Of a stretch of DNA of 64,000 nt, positions 36,166 to 45,020 are shown one piece after another. Each line of letters opens with the position of its first letter. Position 1 is the first letter of the stretch. This stretch comes from Peteryoungia wuzhouensis. Lineage in GTDB: Bacteria > Pseudomonadota > Alphaproteobacteria > Rhizobiales > Rhizobiaceae. Location: the NCBI RefSeq assembly GCF_003205195.1, contig NZ_QJRY01000003.1:186001-250000 (forward strand). The letters are read 5' to 3'. The translations under genes and the position numbers were made by a program. The notes beneath the pieces were generated by a model. The model saw only the letters and a list, made by a program, of their open reading frames with translations, made no database searches and had not been told where the DNA came from.

Positions 36166-36891
36166 TCAGACGAAGAACTGACCGCCATTGGCCGAGATGG
36201 TCGATCCCGTAATGAAGCCGGCATCATCGGACGCAAGGAAGACCACGCAGCGTGCGATTTCTTCCGGTTCGCCGAGACGACCGACCGGGATTTGCGGGAT
36301 GATACGCTCGTTCAATACCTTTTCCGGGATCGCGCGCACCATCTCTGTACCGATATAGCCTGGGCAGATGGCGTTGACTGTAATGCCCTTCGCAGCCCCC
36401 TCCTGAGCGAGCGACTTGGTGAAGCCGAGATCGCCCGCCTTGGCGGCGGAATAATTCGCCTGGCCCATTTGGCCCTTCTGGCCATTGATCGACGAAATAT
36501 TGATCACGCGGCCGAAGCTGCGGTCACGCATGCCGGTCCAGACCGGATGGGTCATGTTGAAGAGGCCGGTAAGGTTGGTGTTGATGACCTCGTTCCACTG
36601 ATCCGGCGTCATCTTGTGGAACATGGCGTCGCGCGTGATGCCGGCATTGTTGACCAGCACTTCGACCGGACCCAGCGCAGCCTCAACAGCAGCGATCCCG
36701 TCGACGCAGGCCTGATAGCTGGACACGTCCCACTTGAACACCGGTATGCCGGTCTCGGCCTCGAAAGCCCTCGCCTTCTCCTCATTCCCCGCGAAGTTGG
36801 CGGCCACCTTGTAGCCGGCATTCTTCAAAGCGATTGAGATTGCCGCGCCGATGCCACGCGTCCCCCCGGTCACCAAAGCCACTCTGCTCAT
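36166..36891 (-). CDS. phbB: Acetoacetyl-CoA reductase
   Basis: PhbB (PhaB) reduces acetoacetyl-CoA to (R)-3-hydroxybutyryl-CoA with NADPH, the second step of polyhydroxybutyrate synthesis. It is a 241-residue SDR enzyme. The cofactor loop TGGTRGIG is at residues 8-15, NNAGITRDAMFHKM follows, and the catalytic Ser and Tyr-x-x-x-Lys are in INISSINGQKGQMGQANYSAAK. The PhaB C-terminus ISANGGQFFV is complete. The start ending at 36891 has GGAGG 6-8 bp upstream. It follows phbA in the same direction after 153 bp. Confidence 0.95.
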   Translation of the reverse strand: MSRVALVTGGTRGIGAAISIALKNAGYKVAANFAGNEEKARAFEAETGIPVFKWDVSSYQACVDGIAAVEAALGPVEVLVNNAGITRDAMFHKMTPDQWNEVINTNLTGLFNMTHPVWTGMRDRSFGRVINISSINGQKGQMGQANYSAAKAGDLGFTKSLAQEGAAKGITVNAICPGYIGTEMVRAIPEKVLNERIIPQIPVGRLGEPEEIARCVVFLASDDAGFITGSTISANGGQFFV

Positions 36892-37044
36892 GCTGTCCTC
36901 CCCGTTTTTTCTGTAAGGGTTTCCCGTCTGAATCAACCGTTACGGTTCCCGTCGCAACGGCATGGCTTAGCCATCCCGGCTGCAGACCGGGACGGAGATT
37001 GGTGATGTGTCAATGTTGAGCCGATGCCATCAAGGCTGCCCAGA

Positions 37045-38226
37045 TCAGAAGGCCTCAAGGCACATGGCGACACCCATGCCGCCGCCGATGCAGAGGGTCG
37101 CAAGTCCCTTCTTGGCACCACGGCGCTTCATCTCGAACACCAGCGTATTGAGGATGCGTGCACCGGAAGCACCGACCGGATGACCGATGGCAATGGCGCC
37201 GCCATTGACGTTGACGATCGAAGTATCCCAGCCGAGATCCTTGTTGACCGCGCAAGCCTGGGCAGCAAAGGCCTCATTGGCTTCCACGAGATCGAGATCG
37301 GTGACCTTCCAGCCAGCCTTTTCAAGCGCCTTGCGCGATGCAGGGATAGGCCCGGTGCCCATGATCTTGGGATCGACGCCGGCAGTAGCCCACGAGGCGA
37401 TACGAACGAGCGGCGTGATGCCACGGCGGACGGCCTCGGCCTCGGTCATCAGGAGTGCAGCGGCAGCCCCATCATTGATACCAGAGGCATTGCCTGCCGT
37501 GACCGTCCCATCCTTGTCAAAGGCCGGCTTCAGCTTCTGCAGACTTTCGAGCGTGGCACCCAGACGAATGTACTCATCCTGGTCAACGGTCACATCACCC
37601 TTGCGCCCCGGCACGACGACCGGCACGATCTCGTCCTTGAAACGACCGGCGACCTGGGCTGCCTCGGCCTTGTTCTGCGAGGCAAGCGCAAAAGCGTCCT
37701 GCTCATCGCGGGTCAACTGCCATTGACGCGCGACGTTTTCCGCTGTCGTGCCCATCAGATAGCCGTAGAAGGCGTCGGTCAGACCGTCCTTCATCATGGT
37801 GTCGATCATCTTGAGATCGCCCATCTTGGTGCCGTTGCGCAGATGCGCGCAATGCGGCGCCATGGACATGGATTCCTGTCCGCCGGCAATGATGATCTTT
37901 GCGTCACCCGTGGCGATCTGCTGCATGCCGATGGCAACAGCGCGCAAGCCAGAACCGCAGAGCTGATTGAGGCCCCAGGCTGTCGCTTCCTGCGGAATTC
38001 CGGCCTTCATTGCGGCCTGGCGTGCCGGGTTCTGCCCCTGCCCCGCGGTGAGGATCTGCCCGAGGATGACTTCGTCCACTTCGCCCGCCTCGATGCCCGC
38101 GCGCTCCAGCACACCCTTGATGACCACAGCGCCGAGATCATGCGCGGCAACCGAGGACAGGGCACCATTGAACGAACCGACAGGAGTTCTGGCAGCGCTG
38201 GCAATGACGATGGACGGACTGGTCAT
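37045..38226 (-). CDS. phbA: Acetyl-CoA acetyltransferase (beta-ketothiolase)
   Basis: PhbA (PhaA) condenses two acetyl-CoA to acetoacetyl-CoA, the first step of PHB synthesis; it can run backwards in PHB breakdown. It is 393 residues, the family length. The acyl-carrying Cys is in [11 protein letters not shown] (about residue 89), and the other active-site blocks are [20 protein letters not shown] (His) and [11 protein letters not shown] (second Cys). The start ending at 38226 ([19 protein letters not shown]) has GGAGGAG upstream; a longer frame is rejected. It is divergent from phaR. Confidence 0.96.
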   Translation of the reverse strand: MTSPSIVIASAARTPVGSFNGALSSVAAHDLGAVVIKGVLERAGIEAGEVDEVILGQILTAGQGQNPARQAAMKAGIPQEATAWGLNQLCGSGLRAVAIGMQQIATGDAKIIIAGGQESMSMAPHCAHLRNGTKMGDLKMIDTMMKDGLTDAFYGYLMGTTAENVARQWQLTRDEQDAFALASQNKAEAAQVAGRFKDEIVPVVVPGRKGDVTVDQDEYIRLGATLESLQKLKPAFDKDGTVTAGNASGINDGAAAALLMTEAEAVRRGITPLVRIASWATAGVDPKIMGTGPIPASRKALEKAGWKVTDLDLVEANEAFAAQACAVNKDLGWDTSIVNVNGGAIAIGHPVGASGARILNTLVFEMKRRGAKKGLATLCIGGGMGVAMCLEAF

Positions 38227-38353
38227 GGACGTCTCCTCCGAAATGTTTGTGTTTCGAAAGAAACTGTCAAAGACTGCAGCCGGTGTCAAACAGGATAAAC
38301 CCGCTTGCTTCGTTCTTTGGTTGCAGGATCCTGTCTTTCGTCAAATCGCTTTC

Positions 38354-38364
38354 GTGCGTTGCAC
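38354..38364. promoter_or_regulatory. GTGC-N3-GCAC dyad between phbA and phaR (possible PhaR site)
   Basis: An exact inverted repeat GTGC-GTT-GCAC lies in the 227-bp phbA/phaR gap, 90 bp before phaR and 128 bp before phbA. PhaR of Paracoccus denitrificans is reported to recognise TGC-rich CTGC-N3-4-GCAG sequences, which this resembles. The match to PhaR is inference. Confidence 0.45.
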
Positions 38365-38453
38365 AAAGAGATTGTCACCAGCCTTCATTTGCGCTTACAT
38401 TCGCAGCTGGGAAGAGCAAAAATAACCGAAAAACGACGGGTTAGGAGATAACA

Positions 38454-39032
38454 ATGGCCAAAGCCGATGGCGAAATCGTGATCAAGAAATACGCCAATCG
38501 ACGCCTCTACAACACCGGCACGAGCACATACGTGACGCTTGAGGACTTGGCCAAGATGGTCAAGAAGGGCGAGGATTTCATCGTCCAGGACGCCAAGTCC
38601 GGCGAAGATATCACCCACTCGGTCCTGACCCAGATCATCTTCGAACAGGAGTCGAAGACGGGCAATACATTGCTTCCGATCTCCTTCCTGCGCCAGTTGA
38701 TCAGCTATTACGGCGATCAGATGCAGATGGTGGTCCCAAGCTTTCTCGAACACTCGATGAAAGCCTTCACCGAGCAGCAGACCCAGATGCGCGAACAGAT
38801 GACCAAGGCCTTCGGCGATCACCCGCTGTCGAAGAACCTGCAGATGCCGATCCAGTTGATGGAAGAGCAGGTCAAGCGCAACACCGAGATGTTCCAGCAG
38901 GCCATGCAGATGTTCTCCCCCTTCCTTGGCGGCCAGCAGCCAGCCAAAGAGACCCGCAAGGCGGAGGCCAAAGATATCGATGAGTTGAAGGAGCAGCTGC
39001 GCTCGCTTCAAAGCAAGCTCGACAATCTCTGA
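38454..39032 (+). CDS. phaR: Polyhydroxyalkanoate synthesis repressor PhaR
   Basis: PhaR (AniA in Sinorhizobium) senses PHB and represses phasin genes and its own gene; in rhizobia it also shifts carbon flow. The 192 residues open with the DNA-binding PHB_acc_N domain (IVIKKYANRRLYNTGTSTYVTLEDLAKMVKKGEDFIVQDAKSGEDIT). The PHB_acc domains come next (SISFLRQLI-like SFLRQLISYYGDQMQMVVPSFLE). A helical, Gln-rich C-terminus ends in a coiled coil (IDELKEQLRSLQSKLDNL). AGGAG precedes the ATG. It is divergent from phbA-phbB and has its own terminator. Confidence 0.95.
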   Translation: MAKADGEIVIKKYANRRLYNTGTSTYVTLEDLAKMVKKGEDFIVQDAKSGEDITHSVLTQIIFEQESKTGNTLLPISFLRQLISYYGDQMQMVVPSFLEHSMKAFTEQQTQMREQMTKAFGDHPLSKNLQMPIQLMEEQVKRNTEMFQQAMQMFSPFLGGQQPAKETRKAEAKDIDELKEQLRSLQSKLDNL

Positions 39033-39038
39033 TCTTGT

Positions 39039-39065
39039 TCAAGGCCCCTCTCCGGGGCCTTTTCA
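39039..39065 (+). terminator. Rho-independent terminator of phaR
   Basis: AAGGCCCC (39041-39048) pairs with GGGGCCTT (39054-39061), followed by TTT. It starts 8 bp after the phaR stop and lies before a convergent gene. Confidence 0.85.
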
Positions 39066-39078
39066 ATTCGCGCAGAGA

Positions 39079-39474
39079 TCAGAGCCCGATCGATACGTCG
39101 CGGCCCGCCGCGCGATTGGATATGGTGAACCCTGCGACGACATCGATGAAGGCGATCACCATCAGCGTGAAGAACAGCTGGGTGGCGGCGTCGCGGACCA
39201 ATAGGAACTCGACGAGGAAAACCACGAAAACCAGCATCGACAGCATGTGATTGATAAGTGAACCGCGATTGCTCATCGTCGCCTTCAAGACTTCGAAGAA
39301 CAGCGCGACCAGCGCGGTCAGCACCAGCACATCACCGAGTGTCATTGTCCAGATGGCGCCCGACAGCATCGGCACTGTCACCAGTGTCGCGGCGAAAGAC
39401 GGCAGGCCACTCCCCAGCATGACGGCATTGTAAAAGACGAACGGCACGATCATCAGGGGTATTGCGATAAACAT
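39079..39474 (-). CDS. Hypothetical inner-membrane protein, four helices
   Basis: A 131-residue protein with four predicted membrane helices, at about residues 2-20 (IAIPLMIVPFVFYNAVML), 26-62, 77-98 (MLSMLVFVVFLVEFLLV) and 100-122. The C-terminal tail RAAGRDVSIGL is short. It is reminiscent of small conserved rhizobial proteins with no known function. The start ending at 39474 (MFIAIPLM) follows GGATG; a longer frame adds only Gly/Ala-rich residues. It lies between convergent phaR and rpmF, and may be transcribed with rpmF only if the rpmF terminator between them is leaky. Confidence 0.8.
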   Translation of the reverse strand: MFIAIPLMIVPFVFYNAVMLGSGLPSFAATLVTVPMLSGAIWTMTLGDVLVLTALVALFFEVLKATMSNRGSLINHMLSMLVFVVFLVEFLLVRDAATQLFFTLMVIAFIDVVAGFTISNRAAGRDVSIGL

Positions 39475-39557
39475 CAGGCATCCTTCCTCACCAGGAGCTC
39501 CCCTGCCCTGTCGGGCGGCCCACTCCAGCATGAGTTAACAATGCCTTGACTAAAAAA

Positions 39558-39588
39558 GTAAAGGCCGGCGCAATGGCCGGCCTTTAAC
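39558..39588 (-). terminator. Rho-independent terminator of rpmF
   Basis: AAAGGCCGG (39560-39568) pairs with CCGGCCTTT (39577-39585), with a T-rich stretch following on the minus strand. It lies 24 bp past the rpmF stop. Confidence 0.85.
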
Positions 39589-39609
39589 AATCAGGACATC
39601 GCGCAGAAA

Positions 39610-39795
39610 TTATGCGCTTTCCTTCGGCGTCAGAACCTGACGGCCGCGATACATACCGGTCTTCAGATCGATATGATGCGGGCGACGCAGTTCGCCGGAA
39701 TTCTTGTCCTCGACATAGGTCGCGGCTTTCAGGGCGTCCGCAGAACGGCGCATACCGCGCTTCGACGGGCTTGTTTTTCTCTTCGGTACAGCCAT
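39610..39795 (-). CDS. rpmF: 50S ribosomal protein L32
   Basis: A 61-residue basic ribosomal protein. The start [22 protein letters not shown] is diagnostic of L32, and the rest ([19 protein letters not shown]) is the alphaproteobacterial form, which lacks the zinc-binding cysteines of some other lineages. GGAGT stands 7 bp before the ATG. Usual rhizobial neighbours such as mtgA lie just upstream in this window. It has its own terminator. Confidence 0.98.
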   Translation of the reverse strand: MAVPKRKTSPSKRGMRRSADALKAATYVEDKNSGELRRPHHIDLKTGMYRGRQVLTPKESA

Positions 39796-39952
39796 TTTCG
39801 TTACTCCACGTGACGGTGCAAAACAGGTTTAGCGGCCTCGATGAGGCCGGACAGAACCTGTCGCGAACTCGGATTTTGGCGGGCTTATACATGCCTGCGA
39901 GGGCTTTGACCAGTCCCCGGCTTGATTTTTTCGAGCCCTTCTGAACTACGCC

Positions 39953-40600
39953 TCAGGCTTCGTCCTCGGGCACGATCCAGCTTTCGGCAAGTGCAGCCGT
40001 CTCCCATGCCATCCAGGCGGGATGGGCCTTGATGGCCGCCATATAGTCCAATGTATCCTGATCGCTGACGAGATCATAGGCTGAAAACCGATTGACCACC
40101 GACGCGAACATCGCATCGGCGGCACTGAACGGGCCAAACAGGAAGGGGCCGCCGGACATCTGCCGCATGTCGCGCCAGATCGCCTCGATCCGCCGTACAT
40201 TGGCTTCGACCCCGACCGGCAGTTCGATGGCCCGCACGGGCCGGCGCATGTTCATCGGGCAGGCGCCTCTCAACGCATGGAAACCCGACAGCATCTCCAT
40301 CGACACCGACCTTGCCATGCTGCGGAATCCTGGATCTTTCGGCCAAAGCCCTGCATCGGGGAAGAGTTCGGCGACATATTCGATGATGGCGAGCGATTCC
40401 CAAACCCTAATCCCGCCATGGCGCAGGACCGGTACCCGCCCTGTGGGCGACAATTCGCGAAACTGCGGGTTCGTCGCACCGGGACCGAAGGGGATCAACA
40501 CTTCACGAAAAGGGATCCCTGCCGCAGTCAACGCGATCCAGGGCCGGAAGGACCACGACGAATAGTTCTTGTTGGCAATGTAGAGGGTCAGGTCGGACAT
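39953..40600 (-). CDS. Glutathione S-transferase family protein
   Basis: A 215-residue protein with the thioredoxin-like N-terminal domain: LYIANKNYSSWSFRPWIALTAAGIPFREVLIPF, then the cis-Pro SPTGRVPVLRHGG and WESLAIIEYVAEL, which hold the glutathione-binding features. A helical C-terminal domain follows (FLFGPFSAADAMFASVVNRF). The SYSSWS-like segment suggests a Ser-type class. The substrate is unknown; this gene is common next to mtgA in rhizobia. GGAGG stands 5 bp before the ATG. Confidence 0.9.
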   Translation of the reverse strand: MSDLTLYIANKNYSSWSFRPWIALTAAGIPFREVLIPFGPGATNPQFRELSPTGRVPVLRHGGIRVWESLAIIEYVAELFPDAGLWPKDPGFRSMARSVSMEMLSGFHALRGACPMNMRRPVRAIELPVGVEANVRRIEAIWRDMRQMSGGPFLFGPFSAADAMFASVVNRFSAYDLVSDQDTLDYMAAIKAHPAWMAWETAALAESWIVPEDEA

Positions 40601-40671
40601 CGGCGCCTCCGGTTCAGGTCACGGATACGTTAGATGTATTGCCGCCGAACGACCAACGAGACTTGCTGATC

Positions 40672-41427
40672 TCACTCATACAGGCAGGTGATGTATTCGC
40701 CCGAGCGCTTCGCCCTCCGATCAACGACATTCGCGAGACGCTGCATACCTTTGCCCGGTTTGCTGGCAACGCGATCAATCGGATTGGGGAGCGCGACGGC
40801 AAGCAGCGCCGCCTGACGGGCGCTGAGCTTCGCCGCAGATGTCTTGAAGTGATATCGGGCCGCAGCCTCGATGCCGTAGATGCCGGGACCCCACTCGGCG
40901 ATATTGAGATAGATCTCCATCGTCCTTTCCTTCGGCCAGACGGCATCGGCGGCAAGCGCAAGGGGCAGTTCAAGCCCCTTGCGGATGAAGGAACGACTGT
41001 TCCAGAGAAAGAGATTCTTCGCCGTCTGCATCGGGATCGTGCTGGCACCACGGGTCGCCTCGCCGGCGATCGCGTCGTCAACGACACCCTTTAACTGGCC
41101 CCAATCCACACCATCATGGCTGCAGAACTGTCCGTCTTCGGACATCATCACAGCCCGCACCACATTGGGAGAGATGTCCTCGAAATCGACCCAGCGGCGA
41201 TCATACCCCTGCAATGTCACGAGATCGGCAAGCATGAGGGTGGATACCGGATGGATGAAATCCAATCGGTAAAGCAGGATGAGGACATAAGGCGCAAAGA
41301 CAAAGGCGACGATACCGATGGCGATACGACGCCATAGTTTCGAGCGCTCCTGGCCTTCCTCAACCGGGGCTTCCTCTTTCTCCTGCTCCAAGGTCTGCAC
41401 GTCCGCTGTCAAAGAAGATCGATCCAC
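40672..41427 (-). CDS. mtgA: Monofunctional biosynthetic peptidoglycan transglycosylase
   Basis: MtgA (family GT51) polymerises lipid II into glycan strands at the inner membrane, facing the periplasm. After an acidic N-terminus comes one membrane helix (residues 33-53). The catalytic motif [14 protein letters not shown] follows, with Glu97 as the general base. Then come [16 protein letters not shown] and [27 protein letters not shown], all standard GT51 blocks. It has no transpeptidase domain. Translation starts at a GTG. It is divergent from ispA. Confidence 0.95.
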   Translation of the reverse strand: MDRSSLTADVQTLEQEKEEAPVEEGQERSKLWRRIAIGIVAFVFAPYVLILLYRLDFIHPVSTLMLADLVTLQGYDRRWVDFEDISPNVVRAVMMSEDGQFCSHDGVDWGQLKGVVDDAIAGEATRGASTIPMQTAKNLFLWNSRSFIRKGLELPLALAADAVWPKERTMEIYLNIAEWGPGIYGIEAAARYHFKTSAAKLSARQAALLAVALPNPIDRVASKPGKGMQRLANVVDRRAKRSGEYITCLYE

Positions 41428-41553
41428 TCATCTCGGGGGCTCGCCTGTCATACGCATCCTCTCGGCGATTGACCAGTAGACGAGGGCCAAACTCCCGGGC
41501 CTGTGACGGAATTTCCCGTTGCCACTCCAGGGGTCCCGTGCGAAATAGCCCCC

Positions 41554-42468
41554 ATGAGCCCGTCTTCGACCTCCTTCGAGCAGAATCTTGCGCGCCATGC
41601 AGCATCGGTGGAAGCCCGCCTGGGCTTGCTCCTTGATGCGCGGCCCCGCGCTGGCGAAATCGCACGTCCGCAGAGACTGATCGAAGCGATGCATTACGGC
41701 GCATTGAACGGTGGCAAGCGCCTGCGGCCCTATCTCGCGCTTGAAGCAACCCGCCTGTTCGGCGGCGATGAGGAAGCGGCCCTGCAGGTCGGCTGTGCGC
41801 TCGAATGCCTGCACAGCTATTCGCTTGTTCATGACGACCTCCCGGCCATGGACGACGACGACCTGCGGCGCGGCAAGCCGACCGTGCACATCGCCTATGA
41901 CTACGCGACCGCAATTCTCGCCGGCGACGGCTTGCTTACCTATGCCTTCGACATTATCGCGGCCCCCGAAACACCGTTGCCGGATAGCGCAAAGGCGGCC
42001 CTGATCCTGGAACTCGCCCGCGCAGCCGGCATTGGCGGCATGGCGGGTGGTCAAGCGCTCGATCTGGCAGCCGAAACGCAAGCGCCTGACGAAGCCGGCA
42101 TTGTGCTGCTCCAGTCGATGAAGACCGGCGCCCTCCTGCGCTTTGCCTGTGAGGCCGGCGCCATCATCTCCGGACGCGGTGGCGAGGACCGGGCAAAGCT
42201 GCGCCGTTTCGGCGAAGTGATTGGTCGCGCCTTCCAGCTGGCAGACGACCTGCTGGATCTGACGGCGGACGCCGCCACCATGGGCAAGGCAACCGGCAAG
42301 GATGCGGCCAAAGGCAAGGGCACGCTCGTTGCGCTCAAGGGTCAAGCCTGGGCTGAGGCCGAACTCAAGCGCCTGGTGGATGCCGCCAGCGAGGAACTCG
42401 CCACCTATGGAGAGGCAGCGACCGCACTGACCGAAGCAGCCCGTTTCATCGCATACAGGAAGAATTGA
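41554..42468 (+). CDS. ispA: Polyprenyl diphosphate synthase (farnesyl/geranyl diphosphate synthase)
   Basis: IspA condenses isopentenyl and allylic diphosphates to farnesyl diphosphate in the isoprenoid pathway. The first Asp-rich motif DDLPAMDDDD is at about 94-103 and the second is DDLLDLT near 230, preceded by NGGKRLRPYL. The spacing DDxxxxD of the first motif and the length of 304 residues fit farnesyl diphosphate synthase of the IspA type. A GTG at 41503 would add 17 residues without family similarity. The stop is followed by hisC after one base, an unusual but tight coupling of isoprenoid and histidine genes. Confidence 0.94.
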   Translation: MSPSSTSFEQNLARHAASVEARLGLLLDARPRAGEIARPQRLIEAMHYGALNGGKRLRPYLALEATRLFGGDEEAALQVGCALECLHSYSLVHDDLPAMDDDDLRRGKPTVHIAYDYATAILAGDGLLTYAFDIIAAPETPLPDSAKAALILELARAAGIGGMAGGQALDLAAETQAPDEAGIVLLQSMKTGALLRFACEAGAIISGRGGEDRAKLRRFGEVIGRAFQLADDLLDLTADAATMGKATGKDAAKGKGTLVALKGQAWAEAELKRLVDAASEELATYGEAATALTEAARFIAYRKN

Positions 42469-42469
42469 C

Positions 42470-43525
42470 ATGAGCCGTTTCTGGTCGACCGCCGTCCATG
42501 AGCTTGAGCCCTATGTGGCTGGCGAACAGCCGAAGATCCCGGGCCTGGTGAAGCTCAACACCAATGAAAACCCGTTCGGCCCTTCACCGCACGTGCTGGA
42601 GGCGATTGCCGCCGCTTCGGGAGACCGTCTTCGGCTCTACCCGGACCCATCGTCCTCGCGCCTGCGTGAGACCCTTGCTGTAAACTTTGGCCTTGATGCG
42701 GAGCAGGTCTTTGTTGGCAATGGCTCGGACGAGGTTCTCGCCTTCACCTTCGCAGCGCTGCTGAAGCACGACAAGCCGCTGCTCTATCCCGACATCACCT
42801 ACAGCTTCTACAAGACCTACGCCCGGCTCTTCGAAATCAACGTAGAGGAAGTGCCGGTCGATGAAGGCATGCGTATCCGCATCGGTGACTACGACCGTCC
42901 TTGCGGCGCCGTCATCATCGCCAACCCGAACGCCCCGACAGGCATTGCGCTGCCTCTCTCGGAGATCGAGGCCCTCGTCGCCGCCCACCCGGATCAGGTG
43001 GTGGTCATCGACGAAGCCTATGTCGACTTCGGCGGCGAGACGGCAGCAAGCCTCATTCCTCGTTATGACAACCTGCTGGTCGTGCACACTTTCTCCAAAT
43101 CGCGCTCGCTGGCGGGCCTTCGCGTCGGCTTCGCACTCGGCCAACGTCCGCTGATCGAGGCGCTGGAACGGATGAAGGACAGCTTCAATTCCTATCCGCT
43201 CGATACACTCGCCCAGGCCGCCGCCAACGCTGCAGTCGAAGACAAGTCCTGGTTCGAGCAGACCCGCAACCAGATCATCGCAAACCGCGACATGGTGACG
43301 GCGGAACTTCAGGCACGGGGTTTCGACGTATTGCCGTCCTCGGCGAACTTCGTCTTTGCCCGCCATCCCGCGCACCAGGGCGCCGATCTGGCACGGGGTC
43401 TGCGCGAGCGCGCAGTGCTTGTCCGGCATTTTGGCAAACCGCGCATCTCTGACTTCCTCCGGGTGACCATCGGCACCACAGAGGAATGCCATCAGTTTTT
43501 GACTGCGATCGATCAAATCATCTGA
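42470..43525 (+). CDS. hisC: Histidinol-phosphate aminotransferase
   Basis: HisC converts imidazole acetol phosphate to histidinol phosphate in histidine synthesis; some homologues also act on aromatic or other substrates. The 351 residues carry KLNTNENPFGPSP at the start, the cofactor-binding IANPNAPTGIALP, VIDEAYVDFGG (Asp contacting the pyridoxal), and the Lys-containing TFSKSRSLAGLRVGFALG (about residue 209). The ATG overlaps the ispA stop region (TGAcATG). It lies far from other his genes. In alphaproteobacteria a second HisC-like copy elsewhere is common, so the pathway role is probable rather than certain. Confidence 0.92.
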   Translation: MSRFWSTAVHELEPYVAGEQPKIPGLVKLNTNENPFGPSPHVLEAIAAASGDRLRLYPDPSSSRLRETLAVNFGLDAEQVFVGNGSDEVLAFTFAALLKHDKPLLYPDITYSFYKTYARLFEINVEEVPVDEGMRIRIGDYDRPCGAVIIANPNAPTGIALPLSEIEALVAAHPDQVVVIDEAYVDFGGETAASLIPRYDNLLVVHTFSKSRSLAGLRVGFALGQRPLIEALERMKDSFNSYPLDTLAQAAANAAVEDKSWFEQTRNQIIANRDMVTAELQARGFDVLPSSANFVFARHPAHQGADLARGLRERAVLVRHFGKPRISDFLRVTIGTTEECHQFLTAIDQII

Positions 43526-43584
43526 CGTGTGCACGGGATGCGCCGAGGATAAGGTTCATACCTTTCCCTTTGCTGGAGTGTCCC

Positions 43585-44217
43585 ATGCAAGTCATCCTGG
43601 AAAACCTGCCGCAGGTCTTCAGCGCCTATGTGGTCTATCTCGTCGCCGTACTCAGCCCTGGTCCGGCCACGATGGCCATCGCCTCAACGTCTCTTGGCGA
43701 GGGACGGCGCCACGGCTTTGCCATGGCAGCCGGAGTCTTTTGCGGCTCCATGAGCTGGGCTCTGGCCGCCTCTGCGGGTCTCGCCACCGTCTTGACCCAT
43801 TACGCCCATGCGCTCACGGTCATGCGGATCGTCGGCGGACTGTATCTGCTGTACCTTGCCTGGCGCGCCTTCCGCTCGGCGGCAAGTGCAACAGATCCCC
43901 TGGCAAAAGGTGTGGTCGGGGCAAGCTATGGGCGCACCTTCCTGCGCGGCTACGCCATCCACTTGACGAACCCGAAGGCGATCTTCGCCTGGCTTGCGAT
44001 CCTGTCGCTCGGTTTGCCGGTTGGTGCCACTGGCGTGACGGTTGCCGTGATCGTGGCCGGATGCCTGGTGACCGGCTTCACGGTTTTCATGGGTTATGCT
44101 TGGCTGCTCTCGTTGCCCGGCGCGCTCAAAGCATATCGCTCCGCGCGTCGCTATATTGACGGTACACTCGCCGTCCTGTTTGCGGCGGCCGGGGCCAGGC
44201 TACTTTTGCAGCGCTGA
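43585..44217 (+). CDS. LysE/RhtB family amino-acid exporter
   Basis: A 210-residue, six-helix exporter. The N-terminal LVAVLSPGPATMAIASTSLGEGRRHGFAMAAGVFCGS is the LysE/RhtB signature, and YAIHLTNPKAIFAWLAILSLG is the second conserved region. The substrate is unknown. GGAG stands 7 bp before the ATG at 43585. It is the second member of this family in the window. It sits 59 bp behind hisC with no terminator in between, so co-transcription with ispA-hisC is possible. Confidence 0.9.
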   Translation: MQVILENLPQVFSAYVVYLVAVLSPGPATMAIASTSLGEGRRHGFAMAAGVFCGSMSWALAASAGLATVLTHYAHALTVMRIVGGLYLLYLAWRAFRSAASATDPLAKGVVGASYGRTFLRGYAIHLTNPKAIFAWLAILSLGLPVGATGVTVAVIVAGCLVTGFTVFMGYAWLLSLPGALKAYRSARRYIDGTLAVLFAAAGARLLLQR

Positions 44218-44222
44218 AACGA

Positions 44223-44253
44223 GAAAAGGCGCCGCTCGTGGCGGCGCCTTTCG
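44223..44253 (+). terminator. Bidirectional Rho-independent terminator
   Basis: AAAGGCGCCGC (44225-44235) pairs with GCGGCGCCTTT (44241-44251). It stands between the convergent LysE-family and OmpA-like genes and can serve both. Confidence 0.9.
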
Positions 44254-44278
44254 TGAAGCCTCGGCGGATGAGGGCTGA

Positions 44279-44944
44279 TCAGCCCTCTTTAAGCGGCGAG
44301 ATCTGGATCTCGACGCGGCGGTTCTGAGCCCGGCCGTCGGCCGTCGCATTGGACGCGATCGGCTGGCTCGGACCGAAGCCAAGCGAGGAGACGCGACGCG
44401 GGTCGACGCCCTGGCCATTGAGGTAGCCAGCGACCGACATGGCGCGACGCTCCGACAGAGCCTGGTTGTGAGCGAGACTGCCGGTCGAGTCGGTATGTCC
44501 ATTGATGTCGATCAGCGTCTTGTCGAACTTGCGCAGCACGATCGCGACGGAATTCAGGGTCGGGTAGAACTGCGGCATCACCGCATCCTGGTCCGTGGCG
44601 AAGGTGATGTTGGACGGCATGTTCAGGATGATGCGGTCGCCGACGCGCGTGACCGAGATACCCGTGCCCTCAAGCTGGGCGCGCAGTTCGGCTTCCTGCT
44701 GGTCCATATAATTGCCGATGGCACCACCCGCGAGCGCTCCGATACCGGCACCGATCAATGCGGCATTGCGCCGGCCGACGGGCGAGCCGCCCACCGCCAA
44801 GCCACCCAGAGCACCGACGGCCGCACCAAGTGCTGCACCGCCGGCCGTATTCGAAACCTTCTGCTGGCCCGTATAGGGATCCGTCGTCGTGCAGGCACTC
44901 AGATAGGTCGCGCACAGCGCGACGATGGCAATCTTCTTGATCAT
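44279..44944 (-). CDS. OmpA family lipoprotein with glycine zipper (YiaD-like)
   Basis: A 221-residue outer-membrane lipoprotein. The signal peptide ends in LSAC, with Cys18 as the acylation site. A glycine zipper spans about 35-76 (GGAALGAAVGALGGLAVGG, then AALIGAGIGALAGGAIGNYMD). The OmpA-like peptidoglycan-binding domain fills 110-221 and has INGHTDSTGSLAHNQALSERRAMSVAGYL, with the Asp and Arg that contact diaminopimelate. It links the outer membrane to the cell wall. The start ending at 44944 has GGAGGG upstream; the longer frame is not needed. Confidence 0.93.
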   Translation of the reverse strand: MIKKIAIVALCATYLSACTTTDPYTGQQKVSNTAGGAALGAAVGALGGLAVGGSPVGRRNAALIGAGIGALAGGAIGNYMDQQEAELRAQLEGTGISVTRVGDRIILNMPSNITFATDQDAVMPQFYPTLNSVAIVLRKFDKTLIDINGHTDSTGSLAHNQALSERRAMSVAGYLNGQGVDPRRVSSLGFGPSQPIASNATADGRAQNRRVEIQISPLKEG

Positions 44945-45020
44945 GCTCGATGTCCCTCCAAGAACAGGCTGATGATTCCTGAACAGTGAAATTACGGCAA
45001 CAAAAAGTTGCCGTGCAGCC

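Noticed and set aside
36974-36992. TCCCGG/CCGGGA hairpin between phbA and phbB as a terminator
   Set aside because: There is no T run after it on the phbA strand and phbB follows in the same direction; at most it is a processing or attenuation hairpin.
37024-38298. 424-codon open frame opposite phbA
   Set aside because: phbA on the other strand has all thiolase motifs; this frame has no motif and runs through the phbA ribosome-binding region.
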